Positions 17,992 through 26,618 are shown, counted from the stretch's first letter. The stretch: DNA of 64,000 bases from an uncultured Eubacteriales bacterium (GCA_900317515.1 ONHA01000011.1:1-64000); one strand, 5' to 3'. Notes: generated by a model from the letters alone, not told the origin. Translations and numbers: made by a program.

Positions 17992-19470
17992 ATGAAAATC
18001 GGTTTCAGCAATGAAAAATATCTGGAAATGCAGTCCGAGCGCATCAAGGCCCGCATCGCGGAATTCGGAGGAAAGCTTTATCTCGAATTCGGCGGAAAGC
18101 TCTTCGACGACTACCACGCGTCCCGCGTACTTCCCGGCTTCCAGCCCGACTCCAAGCTCCGCATGCTCTCCGAGCTTCGCGACCAGACCGAGATCGTGAT
18201 CGTGATCTCCGCCATCGACATCGAGAACAACAAGGTCCGCGGCGACCTCGGCATCACCTACGACACCGACGTCCTCCGCCTCATGAACGAGTTCCGCGAG
18301 CGCGGCCTCTACGTCGGCTCCGTCGTCATCACCCATTTCAAGGGCCAGGACGGCGCGCTCCTCTTCAAGAATCATCTGGAAAAATACGGCGTCCGGGTCT
18401 ACGTGCACTACATCATCAAGGGTTACCCGAACAATATCCCGCTCATCGTCAGCGACGAGGGCTACGGGAAAAATGACTACATCGAGACCTCCCGCCCGCT
18501 CGTCGTCGTCACGGCGCCGGGTCCGGGCTCGGGCAAGCTTGCGACCTGCCTCTCCCAGCTCTACCACGAGAACAAGCGAGGGATCAGCGCCGGCTACGCG
18601 AAGTTCGAGACCTTCCCGATCTGGAACCTGCCCCTAAAGCACCCGGTCAACCTGGCCTACGAGGCAGCCACGGCCGACTTAAACGACCTCAACATGATCG
18701 ACCCCTTCCATCTCGAGGCCTACAACGAGACGACGGTCAATTACAACCGCGATGTCCAGGCGTTCCCGGTCCTGCAGGCGATCTTTGAAAATATCTACGG
18801 CGAATGCAAATACAAATCCCCCACCGACATGGGCGTCAACATGGCCGGCTGCTGCATCACGGACGACGAGGTCTGCCGCGAGGCATCCCGCCAGGAGATC
18901 ATCCGCCGCTACTATGAGGCTCTTCAGGGCCTCGCCGACGGCTCCCGCCGCGAGGAGGAGGCCGACAAGATCGAGCTCATCATGAAGCAGGCTCATGTAA
19001 CGCCCGCCGACCGCCGCGTCGTCGCCCCGGCACTGGCCAGGGCCGAGAAGACGGGCGCTCCCGCTGCCGCGATCGAGCTTTCGGACGGCACGCTCATCAC
19101 GGGCCGCACCTCGGAGCTGCTCGGATCGACCTCGGCCGCTCTTCTGAACGCCCTGAAGGTCATCGCCGGCGTCCCGCATGAGATCCGCATCATCTCCCCG
19201 GAGGCGATCGCGCCGATCCAGACGCTCAAGACCTCCTACCTCGGAAGCAAGAACCCCCGTCTCCACACGGACGAGGTCCTGATCGCGCTCTCGACTTCCG
19301 CGGCTCACGATCCGAAGGCCGCTGCGGTCCTGAACGCGCTTCCCAGGCTCCGCGGCTGCCAGGCTCACTCCTCGGTCATGCTCTCCTCCGTCGACCTTAA
19401 GGTCATGAAGCGGCTGGGCATCCAGATGACCTGCGAGCCGGTCTACGAGAACAAGCAGATCTTCCACTGA
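17992..19470 (+). CDS. DUF1846 family protein
   Basis: 492 aa, the family's normal length. The N terminus MKIGFSNEKYLEMQSERI and the segments RVLPGFQPDSKLRML, VVTAPGPGSGKLATCLSQ and CCITDDEVCREASRQEI belong to DUF1846. A phosphate-binding loop of the type GPGSGK at about 177-183 suggests nucleotide handling, but no activity is established for the family. It has its own promoter, and a perfect 22-bp palindrome terminates both it and the convergent HPr gene. Confidence 0.9.
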   Translation: MKIGFSNEKYLEMQSERIKARIAEFGGKLYLEFGGKLFDDYHASRVLPGFQPDSKLRMLSELRDQTEIVIVISAIDIENNKVRGDLGITYDTDVLRLMNEFRERGLYVGSVVITHFKGQDGALLFKNHLEKYGVRVYVHYIIKGYPNNIPLIVSDEGYGKNDYIETSRPLVVVTAPGPGSGKLATCLSQLYHENKRGISAGYAKFETFPIWNLPLKHPVNLAYEAATADLNDLNMIDPFHLEAYNETTVNYNRDVQAFPVLQAIFENIYGECKYKSPTDMGVNMAGCCITDDEVCREASRQEIIRRYYEALQGLADGSRREEEADKIELIMKQAHVTPADRRVVAPALARAEKTGAPAAAIELSDGTLITGRTSELLGSTSAALLNALKVIAGVPHEIRIISPEAIAPIQTLKTSYLGSKNPRLHTDEVLIALSTSAAHDPKAAAVLNALPRLRGCQAHSSVMLSSVDLKVMKRLGIQMTCEPVYENKQIFH

Positions 19471-19485
19471 ATAACCCATACAAAA

Positions 19486-19507
19486 AACCGGGCCCATGGG
19501 CCCGGTT
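19486..19507. terminator. Bidirectional terminator between DUF1846 and HPr genes
   Basis: A 22-base perfect palindrome runs from AACCGGG to CCCGGTT around CCATGG. It is flanked by six A residues on the left and by TTTTTG on the right, so it works in either direction. Confidence 0.9.
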
Positions 19508-19527
19508 CATTTTTGTCTTAATCAGAA

Positions 19528-19785
19528 TTAAAGGTTAGCCTTCAGGAAAGCTTCGATTGCCGCAGCGTTGGCAGCCTCATCGCCGCCCTCGACCTTGACT
19601 TCGATCTCATTGCCCTGCTTTACGCCGAGGGTCATGAGGTTCATCAGCTTCTTGCCGTCAGCAGACTTGCCGTTCGCAAAGATCTTAACGTCGGAATCAT
19701 ACTTCTTGATTTCCTTTACAAGAGCGCCAGCCGGGCGAGCATGAATACCAACCGGATCCGTGACTACATACTTAAAAGATATCAT
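19528..19785 (-). CDS. HPr-family phosphocarrier protein with Lys at position 46
   Basis: 85 aa. The PEP-dependent phosphorylation site GIHARPA has His at position 15 exactly. The region normally holding the HprK target Ser46 aligns without gaps as NGKSADGKKLMNLMTLG and places Lys at position 46. Phosphotransfer at His15 should work, but regulatory phosphorylation at 46 cannot occur. The gene stands alone with its own promoter and no ptsI beside it. Related clostridial HPr copies with KxLM at this place exist to my knowledge, so this may be a defined subfamily. Confidence 0.93.
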   Translation of the reverse strand: MISFKYVVTDPVGIHARPAGALVKEIKKYDSDVKIFANGKSADGKKLMNLMTLGVKQGNEIEVKVEGGDEAANAAAIEAFLKANL

Positions 19786-19843
19786 ATTGCAATTACCTCC
19801 TGAGAATTATTATGCCTTGCGGCTCTTATTCATTGCTGACACT

Positions 19844-19872
19844 ATTATACAACATTTTTTCTCTACCGTCAC
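19844..19872 (-). promoter_or_regulatory. Promoter of the HPr gene
   Basis: TATAAT (19849 to 19844) with GTGACG (19872 to 19867) at a 17-bp spacing. It is the only promoter-like signal in the AT-rich gap upstream of the HPr gene. Confidence 0.6.
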
Positions 19873-19977
19873 CCTTTTTTGTGTTATTTTTGTAATAATT
19901 CTGTGAACTCTTTGCCCTTGCGCTCCCGTCTCCCGGATGGTAAACTGAAACTACCAATTAAGAAAGGAAGATATCCC

Positions 19978-21252
19978 TTGTCTTTTGAACTCTCACCCAC
20001 GCTTCAAAAACGGCTCGACGCCCTGAACAAAGTGCTCGATATACTCTTCTATATCACCTTCGCCCTGATCATCGCACGGGTCCAGATCTCGGCCTCCATG
20101 CTGGATCCCTCCTACGCGGGGATACTGCCGGCCAGGCCCCTCGAGCTTGCCTTCAACGTCCTCGTCAACGCGACCCTGATCCTGGCGGCCGTAAACCTCG
20201 TGACCCGGGCGAAGCTCACCTGGGACACGGTCCTCGCCGCTGCCTGCCTGGTCTTCTCCGTCATCGTGCGCCTTCGGATCGGCTACTGGAGCATGTCCTA
20301 TCTGTCCCTCTCCCTTGCGGCGGCCGCCTACGAGCGCTCCGGGAAGATCATGCTCCGCATCTCCGTGATCACAACTGCGGTCCTCTCCGTCCTTCTCTAC
20401 GTTCTCTCCCTGAACGGGTTCATCGGCTGGATCGTCACGGAGGGCCGGCATGCCTTCGGCTGGAATTATTCGACCGACGCCGCGGCCAGGGTCTTCTATG
20501 CGTTCGCCGCTCTCTTTGTCTTAAGGGAGGGGCGGCCGAACGTCTTCCACTACATCCTGCTTGCCGTCTCCGTGCTGATGAATCTCCTCTTCATGCAGGC
20601 AAAGACCGCGCTCGCGCTCTCCCTCATCCTGCTCCTCGGCACACTGATCTATCAGTATCTCATTTTCCCGAAAATGAAACCCCGCCGCAAAAAGAAGCGC
20701 CGCGCCGCATCCGACACCGCAAAGACGCTTCTTACGGCCGTGCTTGAAGCCCCTCTGGTCCTCGCCGCGCCGCTCCTTGCGGTCGGCATGATGCACCTCA
20801 CGAGACAGTATACGGATGCTCCTTCCGCCTTCTACAACCGCTTCTCATTCTTAGCCTCCTTCCGGTCGAGACTTGAGATCGGGCGGGCAGCCTTAAGTAA
20901 TTACGCGGTCACCCTCTTCGGCCAGCATGTGCCCCAGCGGGGGAACGGCGGCTTCACGATCCCGGACGGCGACGCCTACTTCTACATCGACAGCTCCTAC
21001 ATCCGGGTCCTTGTCATGTACGGGAGCGTCATCTTTATCTTCGCGCTGCTTCTCTACGCGATCCTCTCCCTGAGGGCCGCCGCTGCCGGAAACATCTATC
21101 TCCTCTGCATCCTCGCACTCATCGCCGTCGACAGCGTCACGGAGCAGTACTTCTTAAACCCCGCCTGCAACCCGTTTTTTCTTCTTGTGTTTACGAACGC
21201 GGACATTTTCAGGCGGAGGCGAGGCGTAGCGCCAGACAAATCCGCCGTCTGA
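19978..21252 (+). CDS. Polytopic membrane protein, O-antigen polymerase-like
   Basis: 424 aa from a TTG start at 19978, the only start with a good site (GAAAGGAAG, 7-8 bases upstream). Around ten hydrophobic helices are visible. Most are in the first 220 residues and the last 80, with a large loop near 300-350 that includes FGQHVPQRGNGGF and DSSYIRVLVMYG. That layout resembles O-antigen ligase/polymerase-type proteins of polysaccharide export, but I see no decisive motif. It is isolated, and its 3' end overlaps the convergent NUMOD-like gene by 99 bases. Confidence 0.65.
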   Translation: MSFELSPTLQKRLDALNKVLDILFYITFALIIARVQISASMLDPSYAGILPARPLELAFNVLVNATLILAAVNLVTRAKLTWDTVLAAACLVFSVIVRLRIGYWSMSYLSLSLAAAAYERSGKIMLRISVITTAVLSVLLYVLSLNGFIGWIVTEGRHAFGWNYSTDAAARVFYAFAALFVLREGRPNVFHYILLAVSVLMNLLFMQAKTALALSLILLLGTLIYQYLIFPKMKPRRKKKRRAASDTAKTLLTAVLEAPLVLAAPLLAVGMMHLTRQYTDAPSAFYNRFSFLASFRSRLEIGRAALSNYAVTLFGQHVPQRGNGGFTIPDGDAYFYIDSSYIRVLVMYGSVIFIFALLLYAILSLRAAAAGNIYLLCILALIAVDSVTEQYFLNPACNPFFLLVFTNADIFRRRRGVAPDKSAV

Positions 21253-21381
21253 CTTGCGTTCTCCCCGGCAGACGGACGATATGTGGGAAATGTTATACTC
21301 CGCCTGTGCCTCATGGATACTGTCCCACTCCCGCACTTTCTTCATGTCTCTGGTGTACTGCACCACGCTTCTCTCGTTCAT
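21154..21381 (-). CDS. Small stand-alone NUMOD1-like DNA-binding protein
   Basis: 75 aa. Residues 5-52 follow the NUMOD1 pattern: VVQYTRDMKKVREWDSIHEA, then ISHISSVCRGERKSDGGFVW, then RY. NUMOD1 modules are helix-turn-helix DNA-binding parts of HNH and GIY-YIG homing endonucleases; no nuclease domain is present here. The tail is Lys/Arg-rich. The start is well supported by AAAGGAG 7 bases upstream, and a promoter (21433-21461) precedes it. The last 99 bases overlap the 3' end of the convergent membrane-protein gene. It could be a remnant of an intron-type endonuclease or a small regulator. Confidence 0.72.
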   Translation of the reverse strand: MNERSVVQYTRDMKKVREWDSIHEAQAEYNISHISSVCRGERKSDGGFVWRYASPPPENVRVRKHKKKKRVAGGV

Positions 21382-21407
21382 AAACGCGCTCCTTTCATCG
21401 GAATTAT

Positions 21408-21432
21408 AAAAGCGGCCTCCCGGGCCGCTTTT
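21408..21432 (-). terminator. Terminator downstream of sigH, overlapping the NUMOD gene start site
   Basis: A 10-bp stem (21408-21417 with 21423-21432, loop TCCCG) with T-rich ends stops transcripts arriving from sigH. The promoter at 21433-21461 would start RNA inside this stem, at about 21426, so its own transcript cannot form the full hairpin. Confidence 0.75.
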
Positions 21433-21461
21433 AGTATATCCGCTGAAAGATTTTTGCGCAA
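21433..21461 (-). promoter_or_regulatory. Promoter of the small NUMOD-like gene
   Basis: TTGCGC (21461 to 21456), 17-bp spacer, TATACT (21438 to 21433). The gap up to sigH (21462-21555) is otherwise AT-rich with nothing I recognise. Confidence 0.6.
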
Positions 21462-21555
21462 GGAATTATCTGTAAATTTAAAAATCCCACCATATATTAT
21501 CAAACTATATTGCAAATTTGTGCTCTTATATTATCTTCTGCAGGAACAGCACATC

Positions 21556-22131
21556 TCACTGCTCTCCCTCCAGCACCCGCTTCGTCTTCCGGCGGATCCT
21601 CTGGAAGGCATTGTCCACCGCCTTCGGGGATTTCCCGAGCATGGACGCGATCTCCCTCGTGCTGTAGCCCTGCAGCATCATGTTGAGGACCACCATCTCA
21701 AGACGGGAGAGGGAGCCGCGGATCATCGCAAGCTTCTCCTTCCGCCCCTCCGCTGCCAGCACCATCTTTTCGGGATCCGCCGCGGTCAGGACCTTGTCCA
21801 TGTCCCCCGCATCCATCGGCACCGACTCGGAGAGGACCCGGTTCTTCCTGCTGCGGGCCGACTCGATCGCATGCATCAGCTGCCGGTCGATGCACAGTGT
21901 CGCGAAGGTTCCGAATTTTGCCCCCTCCGCTTTCACCGGGTCATAGTCGTTGACGGCCGCAAGAAGTCCGATCATTCCCTCCTGGATGAGGTCGTCATAT
22001 TCCCCTCCGGAGAGATATTTGTTGGCCGCCCGGCTTTTGACCAGCGGTTTGTATTTTTCAAAAAGGACATTGCAGGCAGCCGAATCCCCCGCACGGCAGA
22101 AACGCACCAGCTCCTCATCTGTCATGGCCAC
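21556..22131 (-). CDS. sigH: RNA polymerase sigma factor, SigH/Spo0H-like
   Basis: 191 aa from a GTG at 22131, about ten bases after AAGGAG; an ATG two codons later is the alternative. Longer starts run into rlmB. Region 2 is clear (DDLIQEGMIGLLAAVNDYDP, then FGTFATLCIDRQLMHAI). Region 4 carries a helix-turn-helix at STREIASMLGKSPKAVDNAF. This resembles Spo0H/SigH of Bacillota, which controls transition-phase, sporulation or competence genes. The position directly after rlmB is the usual clostridial place for sigH. Confidence 0.85.
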   Translation of the reverse strand: MAMTDEELVRFCRAGDSAACNVLFEKYKPLVKSRAANKYLSGGEYDDLIQEGMIGLLAAVNDYDPVKAEGAKFGTFATLCIDRQLMHAIESARSRKNRVLSESVPMDAGDMDKVLTAADPEKMVLAAEGRKEKLAMIRGSLSRLEMVVLNMMLQGYSTREIASMLGKSPKAVDNAFQRIRRKTKRVLEGEQ

Positions 22132-22136
22132 GTAAG

Positions 22137-22925
22137 TCACTCTCCTTTTACGGCCTTCTGCCGCACGACCTCGTACATCAGGATGCCCGCCGCGACCGAG
22201 GCGTTCAGCGAGTCGATCTGTCCGCGCATCGGGATCCTCGCGGTGAAATCGCATTTCTCGCGGACAAGCCGGCTCACGCCCTCGCCTTCCGCGCCGATCA
22301 CAAGCCCGATCGGACCGGTCAGAGGCAGCTCGTACATGGTCTTCCCGCCCATGTCCGCGCAGACAAACCAGAGCCCTTTTTCCTTCAGACGGTCGATCTC
22401 CGCTCCGATATTGGCGACTCTCGCCACCGGCACGTAACTCACGGCCCCGGCGGACGCCCGCACGGCCGTCGGCGTCAGGCCGACAGCCCGGTGCTTCTTG
22501 ATGACAACCCCGTGGGCGCCCGCAAGGCAGGCTGTCCGGATGATCGCGCCGAGGTTGTGGGGATCCTCGATCCCGTCCAGAAAGACGATGAAGGGCGGCT
22601 CTTTCGCCTCCTCCGCCTTCTTAAGGATATCATCGACTTCCGCATAGGAAAATGCCGCCGCCTGGGCAATCACCCCCTGATGATGGCCGGTCTCGGACAT
22701 CTCGTCGAGGCGCGATTTCGGCACGAACTTCACAAACGTGCCTGCCTTCTTCGCCTCCCTGAGGATGGTCTGGATCGGACCGTCGTAGAGCTCCTCCTGG
22801 ACGAAGATCTTATCCACGGGTCTGCCGGAGCGATATGCCTCGATGACCGCGTTGCGGCCCTCGATCTTCCCCGAGAGTTCCGCCTCAGTGCTGTTCATTT
22901 TCCGTTTGTCCGGCTGCATTTTCAT
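22137..22925 (-). CDS. rlmB: 23S rRNA (guanosine-2'-O)-methyltransferase RlmB-like SpoU protein
   Basis: 262 aa from the ATG at 22925 (AAAGGA ten bases upstream); an ATG at 22898 is possible. A short substrate-binding domain begins at GKIEGRNAVIEAY. The knotted SpoU domain has FLDGIEDPHNLGAIIRTA, GPIGLVIGAEGEGVSRLV and IPMRGQIDSLNASVAAGI, the three SAM-binding motifs. It methylates 2'-O of a guanosine in 23S rRNA. Its 5' end overlaps mrnC, and sigH follows. Confidence 0.92.
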   Translation of the reverse strand: MKMQPDKRKMNSTEAELSGKIEGRNAVIEAYRSGRPVDKIFVQEELYDGPIQTILREAKKAGTFVKFVPKSRLDEMSETGHHQGVIAQAAAFSYAEVDDILKKAEEAKEPPFIVFLDGIEDPHNLGAIIRTACLAGAHGVVIKKHRAVGLTPTAVRASAGAVSYVPVARVANIGAEIDRLKEKGLWFVCADMGGKTMYELPLTGPIGLVIGAEGEGVSRLVREKCDFTARIPMRGQIDSLNASVAAGILMYEVVRQKAVKGE

Positions 22926-23394
22926 AGTCCGCAATTCCTTTCCCGATGATTGTGAGGGCCCGTTTCTCCTGCCCGGTGAGATAGAGATATCCGATCAGTG
23001 CCTCGAAGCCGGTCGCCTGCCGGTAGTCCGACATCGACGCATGCTTCGCCATGGTTTTCGACTTTGCGTTCCGCCCGCGCCGGTAGACCGTCTCCTCCTC
23101 CTCCGTGAGGCCCGGCAGCACCGCCGCCATGATGGCCGCCTGGGTGCCCGCCTTCGCGAGGGAGCTTGTGAGCCGGTTCAGCCCGTCCGGACTTAAGTCG
23201 TGGGTTTGGACCGTCAGAGTCCGGATGCAGAGCTCGTAGACCGCATCCCCCAGAAAGGCCAGCGCAAGCGGCGAGAGCTGCCGCGCCTCCTCCTTCGTGA
23301 GCCGGGGCAGAAGCGCTCCCGCGTCGGAAAAAGCCGGCGCATCTGCCCCGGCTTTCATGTCAAAAGATGTGCTCTCTGTCACTTTCTGCTCCAC
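22885..23394 (-). CDS. mrnC: Mini-ribonuclease 3
   Basis: 169 aa. The RNase III fold lacks a dsRNA-binding domain, and LSPLALAFLGDAVYELCIRT with the later YRRGRNAKSKTMAKHASM is the MrnC signature. It trims the ends of 23S rRNA precursors. It overlaps cysS upstream by 16 bases and rlmB downstream by about 40, consistent with one transcript cysE-cysS-mrnC-rlmB-sigH. Confidence 0.93.
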   Translation of the reverse strand: MEQKVTESTSFDMKAGADAPAFSDAGALLPRLTKEEARQLSPLALAFLGDAVYELCIRTLTVQTHDLSPDGLNRLTSSLAKAGTQAAIMAAVLPGLTEEEETVYRRGRNAKSKTMAKHASMSDYRQATGFEALIGYLYLTGQEKRALTIIGKGIADYENAAGQTENEQH

Positions 23395-24785
23395 TTCACA
23401 CCCTCTTTTGTGTCCATAAGTTCAATGCCCATGCCTTTAAGCATGTCGCGGATCTCGTCGGCGCGGGCGAAATTTCTCGCCTTTCTGGCCGCCTGGCGCT
23501 CGGCGATCAGGTTCTCGATGTCGGAATCGAGCACTTCCTGCTTCGGAAGATCGATGAGACCCATGATGTCGCAGAGCTCATGCAGGGTGTCCGCCGCGAG
23601 GGAGACAAGCGCCTTCGAGGACTCCTCCGTCACCTCGACGTTCGCGTACTTTACGAGGTCAAAGATGACCGAGAGCGCATCCGCGGTGTTCGCGTCATCG
23701 TCCATCTTCTCATCAAAGCGGGAAATGAAGCCCCTGATCTCCTCCGCCTTCGCGCTCTCCTCCGGAAGAAGCTCCGCGGTCTTCGCGGCAGCCTTAAGGT
23801 CCGCAAGGCGAGAAGCCGCACGGCGGATCCTGGTCAGGCTGCTCTCCGCTGCCTCCATGAGCTCGCTGCTAAAGTTGAGCGGACTTCTGTAGTGGGCGGA
23901 CAGCATGAAGAGGCGCAGAACCTGCAGGTCATACTTCGCGGCGATGTCGCGCACCGTGAAGAAGTTCCCGAGGGATTTTGACATTTTCTTGTTGTCGATG
24001 TTCAAGAATGCGTTGTGCATCCAGTAATTTGCAAACTGCTTGCCGGAGCAGCACTCGGACTGGGCGATTTCATTTTCATGATGCGGGAAAATAAGATCCT
24101 CGCCGCCCGCATGGATGTCGATCTGTTCGCCGAGGTACTTTTTGGACATCACGGAGCACTCGATGTGCCAGCCCGGACGGCCGTCGCTCCACGGGGATTC
24201 CCAGCTGGGCTCACCCTCCTTCTTCGGCTTCCAGAGCACGAAGTCGAGCGGATCCTCCTTCTCCTCCTCGCCGGAGACCTTGAGGTCGCGGAAGCCCGAG
24301 CGCAGATCGTCCAGGTTCTTGCCGGAGAGCTTGCCGTAGCCGGAGAAGCTTCTGGTTCTGAAATAGACGGTCCCGTTCTTCTTGTAGGCGTGATCTTTTT
24401 TGATCAGAGTGCCGATCATATCGATCATGCCGTCGATCTCCTCCGTCGCGAGCGGATGGGTCGTGGCCGGAAGGACGTTCATACCTGCCATGTCCTTCTT
24501 GCACTCCTCAATGTAGCGCTTGGAAATTACATCCGAAGAAACGCCCTCCTCGTTGGCCGCCTTGATGATCTTGTCGTCCACGTCCGTGAAGTTGGAGACA
24601 TAGTTGACCTCGTAGCCCTTGTGGGTCAGGTAGCGGCGGAAGGTGTCAAACACGATCATCGGGCGCGCATTGCCGATATGGATCAGGTTGTAAACGGTCG
24701 GGCCGCAGACATACATGCGGACCTTGCCCGGCTCGATCGGTTTGAACTCTTCTTTTCTCATCGTGAGCGTGTTGAATATTTTCAT
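23379..24785 (-). CDS. cysS: Cysteinyl-tRNA synthetase
   Basis: 468 aa from the ATG at 24785 behind AAGGAGGAG; this gives the normal start MKIFNTLTMRKEEF. The class I HIGH motif appears as YNLIHIGNARP, the zinc-site residues lie in CGPTVYN and HIECSVM with FPHHENEIAQSE, and KMSKSLGNF is the KMSKS loop. No T-box leader fits in the 16-base gap after cysE, so regulation would come from the cysE promoter. Confidence 0.97.
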   Translation of the reverse strand: MKIFNTLTMRKEEFKPIEPGKVRMYVCGPTVYNLIHIGNARPMIVFDTFRRYLTHKGYEVNYVSNFTDVDDKIIKAANEEGVSSDVISKRYIEECKKDMAGMNVLPATTHPLATEEIDGMIDMIGTLIKKDHAYKKNGTVYFRTRSFSGYGKLSGKNLDDLRSGFRDLKVSGEEEKEDPLDFVLWKPKKEGEPSWESPWSDGRPGWHIECSVMSKKYLGEQIDIHAGGEDLIFPHHENEIAQSECCSGKQFANYWMHNAFLNIDNKKMSKSLGNFFTVRDIAAKYDLQVLRLFMLSAHYRSPLNFSSELMEAAESSLTRIRRAASRLADLKAAAKTAELLPEESAKAEEIRGFISRFDEKMDDDANTADALSVIFDLVKYANVEVTEESSKALVSLAADTLHELCDIMGLIDLPKQEVLDSDIENLIAERQAARKARNFARADEIRDMLKGMGIELMDTKEGVKWSRK

Positions 24786-24801
24786 TTTACGGATCTCCTC
24801 C

Positions 24802-25581
24802 TTATATATTGTCACCGAAGATGCAGTCATCGACTTCCACAAAGTCCCGCTCGTCCGGCTTAAGGTGGAAGCTCTCCCTGGCTTTCTCCTCCTCGAGCGG
24901 GGTCGCATCCGCCGTCTTGCCGGCTTTCAGGGCCTTCACCTCGGCCTCCAGCGAGATCATCCGGTTGATCAGCTCGTTGTTGGCCCGCTCCAGCACCTTC
25001 ATATCCATGAGGATCGGGTCAGGCAGGTTGGTCTGGTTGATATCGTCGCGCGGAACGATCTGGTTCTTCATGCGGACGATACGGCCCGGAACGCCGACGA
25101 CCGTACAGTTCTCCGGGACGGACTTGATCACGACCGCGCCGGCTCCGATCTTGGAGTTTTTGCCGATCGTGATGGAACCTAAAACCTTCGCTCCGGCCGA
25201 GACCATCACGCCGTCCTCGAGGGTCGGGTGACGCTTGCCCTGCTCCTTGCCGGTGCCGCCCAGTGTAACGCCCTGGTAGAGGGTGACGTTGTCCCCGATC
25301 TCGCAGGTCTCGCCGATCACAACGCCGGTTCCGTGGTCGATGAAGAAGCCCTTCCCGATGGTCGCCCCGGGATGGATCTCGATGCCGGTCTTCCTCGCCG
25401 CCCGCTGGGAAAGCCACCGGGCGGTCCAGGTGTGGCCCGAGAGCCAGAGCCTGTGGGCCCTGCGGTACATCCGCATGGCCTTGTAGCAGGGATAGAGCAG
25501 GACGTCCCAGTAGGTCCGGATTGCCGGATCCCGCTCCTTATACACTTCATAGGTTTCCTTTAAATCACTGAACCAGCTCAT
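24802..25581 (-). CDS. cysE: Serine O-acetyltransferase
   Basis: 259 aa. A helical N-terminal domain precedes left-handed beta-helix hexapeptide repeats with GIEIHPGATIGKGFFIDHG, GETCEIGDNVTLYQGVTLGG and KRHPTLEDGVMV, the serine acetyltransferase signature. It makes O-acetylserine, the precursor of cysteine. The C-terminal 80 residues are an extra helical and charged extension. Lying directly before cysS, it couples cysteine synthesis to cysteine charging. Confidence 0.95.
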   Translation of the reverse strand: MSWFSDLKETYEVYKERDPAIRTYWDVLLYPCYKAMRMYRRAHRLWLSGHTWTARWLSQRAARKTGIEIHPGATIGKGFFIDHGTGVVIGETCEIGDNVTLYQGVTLGGTGKEQGKRHPTLEDGVMVSAGAKVLGSITIGKNSKIGAGAVVIKSVPENCTVVGVPGRIVRMKNQIVPRDDINQTNLPDPILMDMKVLERANNELINRMISLEAEVKALKAGKTADATPLEEEKARESFHLKPDERDFVEVDDCIFGDNI

Positions 25582-25620
25582 CTGTTCCTCTCAAAGCATA
25601 CTAAGGCAATCGTACTTACT

Positions 25621-25648
25621 AGCATAGCATAAGTTCGCTTTTTGTCAA
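25621..25648 (-). promoter_or_regulatory. Promoter of the cysE-cysS-mrnC-rlmB-sigH operon
   Basis: TTGACA (25648 to 25643), a 16-bp spacer and TATGCT (25626 to 25621). The TGA stop codon of the EamA-family gene lies inside the -35 hexamer. Confidence 0.75.
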
Positions 25649-26556
25649 CAATGGTTTTGCTTCTCCCTGCGATTCGCCAGCACGATCGCGGCGAGCACCA
25701 TGAAGATGCCGGCGAGATTCCCCGCCGTCATGGTCTCCCTGAAAATGAAAACCCCGATCAGCGTCGCCACGACCGGCTCCACCGAGGCGGCGATGGCAGC
25801 CTTCCCGTTCTCCACGGCCGTTAGCCCGAAGTTGTAGACGATGTAGGGAAACACCGTGGTGACGATCCCGCACAGGGCCGAAAATCCGGCCATCCCGGGA
25901 CTTTTCGTCACGACGGATGCCAGCTTTCCCATGTCCGAGAGGGGGATCACCGCCGCCGCGGTGAATATGAAGGTGTAGAGCACGATCGTAAAATTGTGGT
26001 ACCCTCTCAAAAGCGCGTACCGGCTGAAGATCGAGTAGAGCGCGTAGCCGACGCCCGCTCCCAGGCCGAGCAGGATCGCCTCGAGGCTGAGCTTCACCGG
26101 GCTTCCCAGGATGCCGGTCACGAACGCGCAGCCGACGACGGTCAGGACGACGGCGAAGATCTTCATTTTCGTGATCTTCTCCTTAAAAAGGAGGGCCGAG
26201 AGGCCCATCACGAAGGCCGGAGCCGTGTAGAGCATGACCGCCGCGACCGAGAGGGATGACACCGTGATCAGCCTGAAGTAGCAGAAATTAAAAAATGCCA
26301 TGCTGACGACTCCCGTGCCGATGAAGCACCAGAGGTCCTTCAGCCTTATGCGAAGCAGCTTCCGGTCGTAGATGAGGAGAAACAGGGCCATGAAGACGGC
26401 CGTGAAGATTGAGCGCAAGGCCACGATCTCCATCGACCCGAGTGCCTCCCTGCCGAATGTCCGCACGAAGATCCCGATACTGCCCCAGGAGCACCCCGCC
26501 AGAAGGATGAGGACGGTCCCCAGACCGGGCGTGATCGTTTTTTGCTGTCCTGTCAT
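25645..26556 (-). CDS. EamA/DMT-family transporter
   Basis: 303 aa with ten predicted membrane helices in two EamA repeats; the second repeat begins near GSPVKLSLEAILLGLGAG. The end of the second repeat, VEPVVATLIGVFIFRETM, is the typical conserved stretch. It probably exports small metabolites such as amino acids, but the substrate cannot be read from sequence. It follows the glyS terminator by about 15 bases and has a good AAAGGAG site but no promoter of its own in the gap, so read-through from glyS is likely. Confidence 0.88.
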   Translation of the reverse strand: MTGQQKTITPGLGTVLILLAGCSWGSIGIFVRTFGREALGSMEIVALRSIFTAVFMALFLLIYDRKLLRIRLKDLWCFIGTGVVSMAFFNFCYFRLITVSSLSVAAVMLYTAPAFVMGLSALLFKEKITKMKIFAVVLTVVGCAFVTGILGSPVKLSLEAILLGLGAGVGYALYSIFSRYALLRGYHNFTIVLYTFIFTAAAVIPLSDMGKLASVVTKSPGMAGFSALCGIVTTVFPYIVYNFGLTAVENGKAAIAASVEPVVATLIGVFIFRETMTAGNLAGIFMVLAAIVLANRREKQNHC

Positions 26557-26570
26557 AATCTCCTTTCAAA

Positions 26571-26598
26571 AAACCGGAGCGGCACGCCGCTCCGGTTT
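26571..26598 (-). terminator. Terminator of glyS
   Basis: A 12-bp perfect stem, AAACCGGAGCGG (26571-26582) with CCGCTCCGGTTT (26587-26598), loop CACG. TTTTTTG follows on the minus strand. Confidence 0.88.
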
Positions 26599-26618
26599 AC
26601 GCTTTTATTTGCCGGCAA

